Assembly (NCBI GenBank): GCA_035570275.1
Contig: DATMNI010000157.1
Coordinates: 1-10,886, forward strand
Direction of reading: 5' to 3'
DNA: 10,886 nucleotides
Origin: DATMNI01 sp035570275
GTDB lineage: Bacteria > Acidobacteriota > Terriglobia > Bryobacterales > Bryobacteraceae
Positions 1 through 6,546 of the stretch are shown here, piece by piece; position 1 is the stretch's first letter; the number at the start of each line of letters is the position of its first letter. Below the pieces are notes generated by a model. That model saw only the letters and a list, made by a program, of their open reading frames with translations, had not been told where the DNA came from and ran no database searches. The position numbers were made by a program, and so were the translations under genes.

Positions 1-558
1 CCCGAACGCTATGAGGTGGCGCGGCAAGTGGCGCGCAGCGGCGTGCGAACCTTCCTTACCAGCTCGGTGGGCCGGCTCTTCGACGCCGCGGCCGCATTGC
101 TCGGCTTTCAGGGCCCTATCAGCTTCGAGGGTCAGGCGGCCATGTGGCTGGAGCACCTGGCGCGGGCCGCCCCGCCGCGCGACGCACTTCCCTTCCCTCT
201 GGCTGCGGGGGCGGGAGCGGGAGCCGAACTCGACTTCCGCCCACTGCTTCTGGCTGTAGCCCAGGACAGGCGGCGCGGGCGCGACCCGGCTGAGATCGCG
301 CGCGCTTTTCAGCTTGGCATCGCCCGAGGGCTGTGCGGAGCTCTGGAAACGTTGAGCCGGCAGACCGGCATTGGCACAGTCGCGCTGTCGGGTGGGGTTT
401 TTCAAAACGAGTTGTTGCTCGAAGACATCCAGGCGCTAATCGCCGACAGTAAGCTCCGCGTCTGGACGAACCACGCCGTGCCGCCGAACGACGGCGGTAT
501 CAGCCTGGGACAAGCGGTTATGGCCGCGATGGGAACGGCGGATCAATCTTATGCATGA
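1..558 (+). CDS. hypF: HypF carbamoyltransferase, C-terminal part (5' end outside window)
   Basis: HypF carries out the carbamoyl-phosphate-dependent step that makes the cyanide ligands of the [NiFe]-hydrogenase iron, passing a carbamoyl group to the C-terminal cysteine of HypE in the cytoplasm. Only the last 185 residues are visible; the family is usually about 750 residues, and the frame is open to the left edge, so no start can be assigned. Signature stretches of the Kae1-like C-terminal domain are present: SSVGRLFDAAAALLG, ISFEGQAAMWLE, ALSGGVFQN (bases 385-408) and the final NDGGISLGQA motif. The stop codon lies 8 bases inside hypA, so the genes are co-transcribed. The identification rests on these motifs and on hypA and hypB following directly. 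Nothing looks broken. Confidence 0.95.
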   Translation, partial: PERYEVARQVARSGVRTFLTSSVGRLFDAAAALLGFQGPISFEGQAAMWLEHLARAAPPRDALPFPLAAGAGAGAELDFRPLLLAVAQDRRRGRDPAEIARAFQLGIARGLCGALETLSRQTGIGTVALSGGVFQNELLLEDIQALIADSKLRVWTNHAVPPNDGGISLGQAVMAAMGTADQSYA

Positions 559-898
559 GCTTTCCATCGCCATCAGCCTGGTAGAAGGCGCGCAGGAGGA
601 GGCGGCGAAGCACGGTGCAGCCAGTGTCAGTGCCGTGCATCTCAGACTCGGCCCGCTGTCGGGTGTCGTCAAGGAGGCTTTGCTCTTTTCGTACGACCTG
701 GCCGCCGAAGGCACTCCGCTCCAAGGCTCGAAACTGATCATTGAGGAGACGGCAGTCATGGTGTTCTGCGCGGCGTGCCAGGGGCGGCGGCCCATCCGCT
801 CGCTGCAATCCATTTGCTGCGCAATCTGTAACGCGCCGGCCACCGAGGTGGTCCAGGGGCGGGAGTTGGAAGTGGTAGCACTGGAGATACGCCAATGA
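551..898 (+). CDS. hypA: HypA/HybF hydrogenase nickel-insertion metallochaperone
   Basis: HypA is a small cytoplasmic protein that works with the GTPase HypB to load nickel into the large subunit of [NiFe]-hydrogenase. The 115 residues match the usual family length. The protein starts with the diagnostic MHEL; His2 and the amino terminus form the nickel site in known family members. A zinc ribbon is formed by C73-x2-C76 and C90-x2-C93, with an extra adjacent Cys89. The start is fixed by the MHEL motif and overlaps the hypF stop by 8 bases; only a weak GGA lies upstream, so translation probably depends on coupling to hypF. The stop overlaps the hypB start as ATGA. Whether it also serves urease cannot be told from the sequence; the neighbours argue for hydrogenase. 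Confidence 0.95.
   Translation: MHELSIAISLVEGAQEEAAKHGAASVSAVHLRLGPLSGVVKEALLFSYDLAAEGTPLQGSKLIIEETAVMVFCAACQGRRPIRSLQSICCAICNAPATEVVQGRELEVVALEIRQ
883..886 (+). promoter_or_regulatory. Ribosome binding site of hypB
   Basis: GGAG sits 8 bases before the ATG at 895, inside the 3' end of hypA. It supports this start, which overlaps the hypA stop as ATGA. Confidence 0.6.
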
Positions 899-1620
899 GT
901 CAGGAACCGCGGCTGGTGGAGGTTCGGAGGAACGTTCTCAAGCAAAACGATGTGATCGCCGGCGAGTTGCGCCAACGATTTCGCCAGGCCGGCGTGTACA
1001 CTGTGAGCCTGGTGTCGAGCCCGGGATCGGGCAAGACGGCGTTCCTCGAAAAGACGCTTTCGCTGCTTGGCAGAAGCCATCGCGTGGCGGCGCTGGTGGG
1101 CGATCTGGCCACCGAGAACGACGCGGCGCGGCTCCGGCGCAGCCAGGCCCCGGTCAGGCAGATCACCACCGGCACGGTCTGTCACCTGGAGGCAGCCATG
1201 GTGCGGAGCGCCTTGGAAGGATCGAACGCCTTGGAAGCGTGGGACCTCGACGAGCTCGATTTTCTATTCATCGAGAACGTCGGCAACCTGGTCTGCCCGT
1301 CGTCATATGATTTGGGCGAGAACCTGCGGCTGGTCCTGCTCTCGGTGACGGAGGGAGAGGACAAGCCGCTCAAGTATCCCACCATCTTCAACAGCGCCGA
1401 CGTGGCGGTGGTCACCAAGATCGACTTGGCCGCCGCCGTCGAGTTTGATTGGGACAGCGCGTTGGCCAATATCCAGGCAGTCCGCCCGAACATGCAGGTG
1501 TTGCGCGTTTCGGCGAAGACCGGCGAAGGATTGGACGAATGGCAGCGATTCCTGCAGGCTCGGGTGGCGGAAGGCGCACTCGGTAAACTCGCGCTGGACG
1601 TGGCGTTCCCTGGCGTATAG
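895..1620 (+). CDS. hypB: HypB hydrogenase nickel-incorporation GTPase
   Basis: HypB is a SIMIBI-class GTPase that drives nickel delivery together with HypA. The 241-residue protein shows the P-loop SSPGSGKT (41-48), the G-domain metal site TGTVCHLEA (Cys96-His97) with Cys134 in ENVGNLVCPSSYDLGE, the G4 motif TKID (174-177, a variant of NKxD) and the SAKTGEG motif (206-212). It lacks both the N-terminal CxxCGC high-affinity nickel site of E. coli HypB and the histidine-rich stretch of nickel-storing homologues, so it is the short form, as in Helicobacter pylori. The ATG overlaps the hypA stop by 4 bases and has a GGAG 8 bases upstream. The family assignment is very secure. Confidence 0.96.
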   Translation: MSQEPRLVEVRRNVLKQNDVIAGELRQRFRQAGVYTVSLVSSPGSGKTAFLEKTLSLLGRSHRVAALVGDLATENDAARLRRSQAPVRQITTGTVCHLEAAMVRSALEGSNALEAWDLDELDFLFIENVGNLVCPSSYDLGENLRLVLLSVTEGEDKPLKYPTIFNSADVAVVTKIDLAAAVEFDWDSALANIQAVRPNMQVLRVSAKTGEGLDEWQRFLQARVAEGALGKLALDVAFPGV

Positions 1621-1628
1621 GAAGACAA

Positions 1629-1811
1629 GTGCCTTTACCATGCCAGTGGCGCGGCCCGGAGGCCGCCGAAGAATTGCGAGAACTTCTGCACTGGAACCAG
1701 GCCAGTGGTGGCGGCGCAGTTTACGATTGGCGGATTGCACCAGGAATGCGGATCGTCACTCGCCGGGAAGGAGAAACGGAATACGCTGTCCGTTCCGGGT
1801 CAATGAAATGA
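1629..1811 (+). CDS. Short unrecognised open frame downstream of hypB
   Basis: This 60-codon frame starts with GTG 8 bases after the hypB stop, with AGGAAG 4 bases before the start codon. I do not recognise the product. It has no signal peptide, membrane segment or metal-binding cysteine pair; visible stretches are an acidic helix-like EAAEELRELLHWN and a basic MRIVTRREGETEY. It is not HypC, which would begin MCLAIP. Third-position GC looks only moderate compared with hypB. It could be a small co-translated protein, the remnant of a longer gene, or chance. The good spacing from hypB and the Shine-Dalgarno-like sequence are the only positive arguments. Confidence 0.25.
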   Translation: MPLPCQWRGPEAAEELRELLHWNQASGGGAVYDWRIAPGMRIVTRREGETEYAVRSGSMK

Positions 1812-2218
1812 ACCAGACTCTCCGACTTGGACTGATTATCTATATGAAATCCACTTCGGAGTGTGGCGCTGGCCGCGTCGGAAAAGCATCTCCCTGTGGC
1901 GCAGCGGCGGGCCGGATCGGGTCGAGCGCCGGCATGCACTCGAATCGAGATCATCGGCGAAGACGTCCGGATAGATGACCTCGCCCGCCAAGCCAAGACA
2001 CCGGCAGCCCCGCATCGCAACCAAATTCAATCTCATAGGAGTCTCAACTTTCGCACGTCCCATGCTGGTTTGATAGACCCAGGAGTAACCGAACGGGTAC
2101 AGGTACTACGACTCAAGCGGGCTTCTTCGTGGCCGGCTGCTTTTGATAGCCCGGTGCAGTCCGCTTGCTGACGCGCGCGGCTCCGACCGGGAGTGGCGCG
2201 GCTCCAACGGAGGAGTGG
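1812..2218. other. Gene-poor spacer between convergent operons
   Basis: This stretch lies between the ends of the + strand hyp genes and the - strand fha gene. The open frames across it on both strands (for example + 1863-2171 and - 1836-2063) show no domain, no convincing ribosome site and no consistent codon bias. The stretch around 2000-2110 reads less GC-rich than its surroundings. I see no strong rho-independent terminator with a T-run for either operon. The right end holds one copy of the dispersed repeat that also occurs inside the SEDS-PBP gene. Confidence 0.5.
2161..2213. repeat. Dispersed LADARGS-type repeat, intergenic copy
   Basis: The 23 bases at 2161-2183 begin CCGCTTGCTGACGCGCGCGG and end CTC. 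They are identical to 4760-4782 inside the SEDS-PBP gene. They are followed by two degenerate units that each begin GCGCGGCTCC, spaced about 21 bases apart, like the 21-base units next to the other copy. Read on the + strand the core would encode PLADARGS, but here it lies outside any supported gene, just past the stop of the fha gene. Confidence 0.8.
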
Positions 2219-2989
2219 TTACCGCTCGAAGCGCAGGCGGGCGCGGCCCAGGCAGATCTCGTCGCCGGAGCGGAGCTTTTCGCCGCGGCGGTTGCCGGAG
2301 GGAACGTCAATGGTGCGGCCGTCGCGGAAGACGCGGGTGCCGAACTCGCTGCCATCGTCCGAGATGCGGTAGTCGCCGTCTTCCAGGCGAATGTGGGCGT
2401 GCTTGCGCGAGACCGTGGCGTTGGCTTCGTCGGCGCCCTCTTCGAAGACTACGTCGTTGCGGCGAACCACGCGCTGGTCGGAATCGGTGAGTTCGGCCAG
2501 GCGGCCCAGGTTGATGCGCGGCTTGTCCAGGGTGTACGCGGGCTCTTGAGACTTGCCCTTCAGAACGGTCAACCGGCCAGGCGCGGTGGGTTTGGCGATG
2601 CGCTGCACCGGTTCGGAGGAATATTCGATGTGAAAGGCGCGCTCGCCGGTTTCGGCCGTCTTTACTTCTACCGAGAAGCTGCGTGGAATCTCACAAGCAG
2701 AAGCGGCGAGGGCTTCGCGGATCTCCTTTTCCAGGCGGCCCTCTTCGCCGAAGGCAGTCTGGTAAACCGCGCGCCGGTCGGGGTCGGCCGATACCAGGGT
2801 CACGACCAGACGCGAATAGGGGAAGACGCGCTGGCCGCGGGCGACGGTCTGAATTTTGGTCTCAAGCTCTTCCATGATGGCGCGATGGACCAACAGCAAT
2901 TGATCGGAATCGGCGGCGCCGAACATGTGGCTGGCCCAGCGGCGGAAGCCGCGCTCGATGGATTTTTCGATCTCGGAAAACAGGCTCAT
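2219..2989 (-). CDS. FhaA-like phosphothreonine-reading protein (DUF3662-like + FHA)
   Basis: This 256-residue soluble protein has two parts. Residues 1-125 resemble the DUF3662 (FhaA N-terminal) domain, beginning MSLFSEIEKSIERGF and containing HRAIMEELETK and VFPYSRLVVTLVS. Residues 153-256 form an FHA domain with LGR (161-163), the phosphothreonine-binding S194-R-K-H197, and DDGSEFGT (211-218). Mycobacterial FhaA has the same order and binds phosphorylated cell-wall partners. Here it probably brings phosphorylated kinase or SEDS-PBP into a wall complex; that is inference. Its ATG overlaps the SEDS-PBP stop as ATGA, with only a weak G-rich stretch upstream, so coupling is likely. It ends naturally at LRFER, a usual FHA end, and is the last gene of the operon. 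The DUF3662 call is from pattern only and less sure than the FHA call. Confidence 0.88.
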   Translation of the reverse strand: MSLFSEIEKSIERGFRRWASHMFGAADSDQLLLVHRAIMEELETKIQTVARGQRVFPYSRLVVTLVSADPDRRAVYQTAFGEEGRLEKEIREALAASACEIPRSFSVEVKTAETGERAFHIEYSSEPVQRIAKPTAPGRLTVLKGKSQEPAYTLDKPRINLGRLAELTDSDQRVVRRNDVVFEEGADEANATVSRKHAHIRLEDGDYRISDDGSEFGTRVFRDGRTIDVPSGNRRGEKLRSGDEICLGRARLRFER

Positions 2990-5900
2990 GGCTGAATCAG
3001 CCCCAGTTTCACCGCGGCGTTGACAATCAGGGCGGCGGCGGGCGCGGCGTTGGCGCCGCCGTACACTCCATTTTCCACCAACACGGAGAGCGCGATCTTG
3101 CGCGGCGAGGCGCCGTAGGGCGCGAAGCCGATGAACCAGGCGTGCGAAGGCGCGTCGGCCAATTCGGCGGTGCCGGTTTTGCCCGCGATGGCGACGCCAG
3201 CGGCGCGGGCCCGCGAACCGGTGCCCTGGGTGACCACCTCGCGCATGAAACGAGCCAGTGTTTCGGCGGTGGCCGGCGACAGCACAGTCTGGGCGGCGGC
3301 GGTGCGGGGGTTGTTTTCGTCGGTGATCCAGCGGCCCTGCGGCATGACGCCGCCATTAGCCACGGTGGCGGCCACCCGCGCCATCTGGAATGGCGAGGCC
3401 ACTACCTGGCCCTGGCCGTAGGAGGATTGCGGCAGCGACTTTTTCAATTCCGCGGCGGTGTTGGGCGAGGAGGCGGCGATGCCCAGCAGGTTGGCGGTAT
3501 CGAGTAGGGCCTGCGCGCCCACGTCGTAAGTGCCCAACTGCGCGAAGTAGGCGTTGCAGGAGACCACCAGGCCGCGCTCCATGTTGAGCGTGCCGTGCGG
3601 CGATTGGTCCTGCACATCGTCACGGATGGGCCGCTTCGACCCTTTCATGAAATTGCCGACGCGATTATCGGGCAGGCGAATGCACTCGTAGGTCTTGCCC
3701 GTCAGTTGTGGGTCCTTGCGCAGCGCGGCCATGGCGGTGACTACTTTGAATGTGGAGCCCGGCGGGTACAGGCCGTAACGCGCGCGGTCGAGATAGGGAT
3801 TGGCCTCCTGGGCGGAAGACAAGACCACTCCCTCACGGTCGAGCGACAAGTCGTGGCTCGGAACGGGGTCGTGGCTCGGAACGGAGTCTTGAGCGGCGCG
3901 GGCGGGGTCCGGGTCCAGTTGCGGCAAGGGGAAGCTCACGGCCGCCAGCAGATCGCCGGTGGCCGGGTCCATAACCACGGCCGCGCCTTTGTCCTGGTTG
4001 GCCGCCTTCAACTGGTTGCGCAGAATCTCCGCCACTTTCAACTGGAAACGGGCGTCGATGGACATGCGGACGTCGCGCGGCCGGTCGAGCACGCGGCGAA
4101 CTTCGGGATCGTTGGGTTCGTGGCGATGGCGCAGCAGGGGAACTACTTCGCGGTAATCGTAGCGCAGCACGCGCTCCAGTTTGCCGGTTTTGGGGTTCTT
4201 GATTTCGAGCAGAGTGGGCCGGTCGTCATACCCACGGAGGCGGCGGGCCGAATCGCGCTCCACGAAGGAGGTGTTGCTGGCGCCCCAACGGGTACGGGTC
4301 CGGAGATCGCCCAACAGATCGAACATCAGGCCGCCGAAGGGATAGCAGCGGCTGTCGGTTCCATTAACGCTGCCACCAACGCTGCCATTAACGCTGCCAC
4401 TAACGCTGCCACCAACCTGCGGGGAATGTGGGCAGGCGCGGTCGATATCGATGCCCAGTTCCACGTAGAGGGCGCGGTGCTTTTCCAGGTCGTCCCAATT
4501 GCTGGTGGCCAGGGGCAGGCCGTTGCGGTCGTAAATCGTGCCCTTGGGGATGTCGCGCATGATTTCCTGCAGGCGCGGATTGTACTGGTAGCGGCGGGCG
4601 CCATCGGCCTGCAGGACCAGCGTGCCTTCGCCCATGGTGGCGGCAGCGCGCAGCACTTCAATGTAGGCGGCCTTGGCGACGACGGCCGCGCCGGCAACGG
4701 CCAGGATCAACCCGGCGGCGGTGACTGGGATGCGGAAAGGCGCGAGGCGGTCGGGGGCACCGCTTGCTGACGCGCGCGGCTCGGTTCGACTGGCGCGCGG
4801 CTCGGTTCGACTGGCGCGCGGCTCGGATCGCGCCGAATCGGATCGCGCCGAAATGGAAAGCAAGATGGCGATGGCGAAGAAGTTCATCAGCATGGCGGTG
4901 CGGCCGTAGCTGAGGAACGGCGTGACGACGCCGGAGAGCGGCACCACTCCCAGCGAGCCGCCGCCGATCAGCAGGATCTGCAGTGCCGTGGCCGCGGCCA
5001 GGCCGGCGGCCAGGAAAAATTCGTAATCGGTGCGGGCGCGGAGCGCGATGCGGAACGCGCGCCAGACGATGAGCGTGTAAAGTCCGAAGACCACGGCCAC
5101 GCCGGCGAAGCCCCACTGTTCGCCAAGCGCCGAAAGGATCAAATCGGTGTGGGCGGCGGGCACCAACTGCGGCTCGCCCATTCCCATTCCGGTGCCCCAG
5201 ACACCGCCGGTAGCATAAGCCCACAACGAATCGGCCACCTGATCGCCGCCGTGGACCATGTTGTCCCACGGGGAAAGCCACATGGAAACACGCTCGCCAA
5301 CCGTGTGCGGCACGCCGAGGAAATAGCCGGCCGCAAAGCCCGAAGCCAGCAGCGCCAGACCGGCCGTGGGCACAGCCACGCTGCCCCTGGCAATTCCGTA
5401 TAGCACCAGGAAGAGGCAGGCGAAGATAAGGGCGGGCCCCATGTCCTTCTGGAGGAAAAAGAAGATCAGGCAGAGGGCTACGGAGACCAGCGCCGGCAGG
5501 GTGAACTCCACCGGTGGAATGTCGAAACGGCGGGTGAGCGGGGCCAGCGATTGGCGGGTTTCCCGGGCGTGACGGAGAACATCCCAGCGAGTGGCGAAAT
5601 AACCCGCCAGAAAAAAAATGAGCAGCAGGCGGATGATTTCGACGGGCTGGAACCCCAGCAGGTTGACTTTGGCGTCGCTGGTTCCAGGACCGGACCCGAA
5701 GAGAATCAGCAGCACCGAAAGGCCGAAGCTGGCCAGCAGCGGCACGAAGCTGAGCTTGCCCAGGAGGCGCTGGTAATCCAGTGAACCGAACACGGCCAGC
5801 AGCAGCGCGCCCGCCGCCGCGCCCTGCGCGAAATCCACGAACAGCATGTTGTCGCGAACGGGGTCGCGGAGGCTGATCATGAGGATCAGGCCGATGCCGC

Positions 5901-6546
5901 TGAGCAGCAGAACGGCCGGCAGGAACAGTTGGTCGCCCGTGAAGCCGCGGACACTCCACCAGACATGGACCACCAGGAACGCCGCCACGAAGAGAACGGC
6001 CCACAAGATCACGGCCCGGTGAAACCTGGCGGGAGTGCGGACCACGAACAGCGGCTTGAGCGCGCGGAACTGTTCGGCAGTCAGCAGCGGAATGGATTGG
6101 CGGCCGGCACCGGGATGGGAAGCCTCCAGGCGGTCGCGAAAGCTCTTGAGGCCGGCACTTCCGACACTGCCCCGGGCGCCGCTCAATTCCCCGGCAGTGA
6201 CTCGGACGCGCGCAATGGCGCCCACGTTCTGCAAGTCGCCGGTGCAGATGTAGTAGATCTTGCGCGCTACAAACAGGCGCTCGGCCGGGTCGGACCACAT
6301 AGTAAGGGCCGGGAGCAACTGTTCCTGCGCATCGACGGTGTTGAGGTTGAGCAACTGCCTGGCGGCAAGTTGCTGATCGATTCCGCCGAGCCCCTGCGAC
6401 TTGGCCGCCTGGACCTGGTAAAGGCCCACGCCCACCAACAGGCCGGCCGCAAGAGTGCCGGCAAACTCGCGCCACCGCCAGGCCCCGCGGGGGCCGAAAG
6501 TATGGCGAATCCCGGCGCGATCTGCCGTGCTGCTGCGGGTTATCAT
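2986..6546 (-). CDS. SEDS glycosyltransferase (RodA/FtsW) fused to class B PBP transpeptidase
   Basis: This 1186-residue membrane protein joins the two enzymes that polymerise and crosslink peptidoglycan. Order: a first membrane segment (about 28-45), an unassigned extracytoplasmic region (about 48-175), then a multi-pass SEDS domain (about 177-566) with NLLGFQPVEIIRLLL, LQKDMG (366-370), VPAAHTDLILSALGEQWG (catalytic-type Asp468) and TPFLSYGRTAML. An Arg-rich cytoplasmic linker (567-603) follows, then a membrane anchor (about 605-628), a PBP pedestal region with KGTIYDRNGLPLA (668-680), and the transpeptidase with SxxK S931-TF-K934, SxN S996-C-N998 and KTG 1123-1125. All catalytic motifs are intact. 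The ATG overlaps the kinase stop as ATGA; the upstream GGA is weak. Three in-frame repeat expansions lie in its linker and loops. The PBP2/PbpA class seems likeliest, so elongation rather than division, but the sequence alone does not settle RodA-type against FtsW-type. Confidence 0.93.
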   Translation of the reverse strand: MITRSSTADRAGIRHTFGPRGAWRWREFAGTLAAGLLVGVGLYQVQAAKSQGLGGIDQQLAARQLLNLNTVDAQEQLLPALTMWSDPAERLFVARKIYYICTGDLQNVGAIARVRVTAGELSGARGSVGSAGLKSFRDRLEASHPGAGRQSIPLLTAEQFRALKPLFVVRTPARFHRAVILWAVLFVAAFLVVHVWWSVRGFTGDQLFLPAVLLLSGIGLILMISLRDPVRDNMLFVDFAQGAAAGALLLAVFGSLDYQRLLGKLSFVPLLASFGLSVLLILFGSGPGTSDAKVNLLGFQPVEIIRLLLIFFLAGYFATRWDVLRHARETRQSLAPLTRRFDIPPVEFTLPALVSVALCLIFFFLQKDMGPALIFACLFLVLYGIARGSVAVPTAGLALLASGFAAGYFLGVPHTVGERVSMWLSPWDNMVHGGDQVADSLWAYATGGVWGTGMGMGEPQLVPAAHTDLILSALGEQWGFAGVAVVFGLYTLIVWRAFRIALRARTDYEFFLAAGLAAATALQILLIGGGSLGVVPLSGVVTPFLSYGRTAMLMNFFAIAILLSISARSDSARSEPRASRTEPRASRTEPRASASGAPDRLAPFRIPVTAAGLILAVAGAAVVAKAAYIEVLRAAATMGEGTLVLQADGARRYQYNPRLQEIMRDIPKGTIYDRNGLPLATSNWDDLEKHRALYVELGIDIDRACPHSPQVGGSVSGSVNGSVGGSVNGTDSRCYPFGGLMFDLLGDLRTRTRWGASNTSFVERDSARRLRGYDDRPTLLEIKNPKTGKLERVLRYDYREVVPLLRHRHEPNDPEVRRVLDRPRDVRMSIDARFQLKVAEILRNQLKAANQDKGAAVVMDPATGDLLAAVSFPLPQLDPDPARAAQDSVPSHDPVPSHDLSLDREGVVLSSAQEANPYLDRARYGLYPPGSTFKVVTAMAALRKDPQLTGKTYECIRLPDNRVGNFMKGSKRPIRDDVQDQSPHGTLNMERGLVVSCNAYFAQLGTYDVGAQALLDTANLLGIAASSPNTAAELKKSLPQSSYGQGQVVASPFQMARVAATVANGGVMPQGRWITDENNPRTAAAQTVLSPATAETLARFMREVVTQGTGSRARAAGVAIAGKTGTAELADAPSHAWFIGFAPYGASPRKIALSVLVENGVYGGANAAPAAALIVNAAVKLGLIQP
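3828..3885. repeat. DREG-type dispersed repeat plus 18-base tandem duplication in the PBP
   Basis: CTCCCTCACGGTC (3828-3840) recurs at 7535-7547 in the kinase gene. It is followed by two perfect copies of GTCGTGGCTCGGAACGGG at 3850-3867 and 3868-3885. On the coding (-) strand these give SLDREGVV and VPSHD-type repeats (residues about 888-909), just before the SxxK active-site stretch at 931. The unit length keeps the reading frame. Confidence 0.8.
4361..4420. repeat. 12-base tandem repeat in the PBP pedestal region
   Basis: Four units of CCAYYAACGCTG run from 4361 to 4408, with a diverged fifth to 4420. On the coding strand they give a Gly/Ser/Val/Asn chain with period 4 (GSVN-like, residues about 712-729), a likely flexible, exported loop between Cys705 and Cys734. 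Confidence 0.85.
4760..4852. repeat. LADARGS-type dispersed repeat with tandem units in the SEDS-PBP linker
   Basis: The first 23 bases (4760-4782) are identical to 2161-2183. A 21-base unit starting CGCGCGGCTCGG repeats at 4773-4793 and 4794-4814 and partly at 4815-4835, and TCGGATCGCGCCGAA is duplicated at 4823-4837 and 4838-4852. Translated on the - strand the array is the linker between the two enzymes (about 568-597), giving SRTEPRA repeats and a DSARS/RSDSA pair. All units are multiples of three. Confidence 0.85.

Noticed and set aside
436..1185. Antisense open frame across hypF, hypA and hypB
   Set aside because: The + strand genes have diagnostic motifs throughout; the antisense product is unrecognisable.
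2133..2154. Weak stem-loop CCGG..GCT / AGC..CCGG as terminator
   Set aside because: The stem is short with a bulge and no T-run follows, so it is not a convincing rho-independent terminator.
2113..2355. Possible frameshifted tail of the FHA gene running to 2113
   Set aside because: The FHA gene ends at LRFER, a normal FHA end, so no frameshift is needed. The other frame includes the dispersed repeat and a low-complexity Ala-rich part.
3595..4770. 391-codon + strand open frame
   Set aside because: Antisense to the transpeptidase half, which has all three catalytic motifs; its Asn/Ala repeats are just the 12-base repeat read backwards.
4658..6475. 605-codon - strand frame within the SEDS-PBP gene
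   Set aside because: Pro/Arg-rich translation typical of an out-of-frame shadow; the true frame has SEDS motifs and membrane spans.
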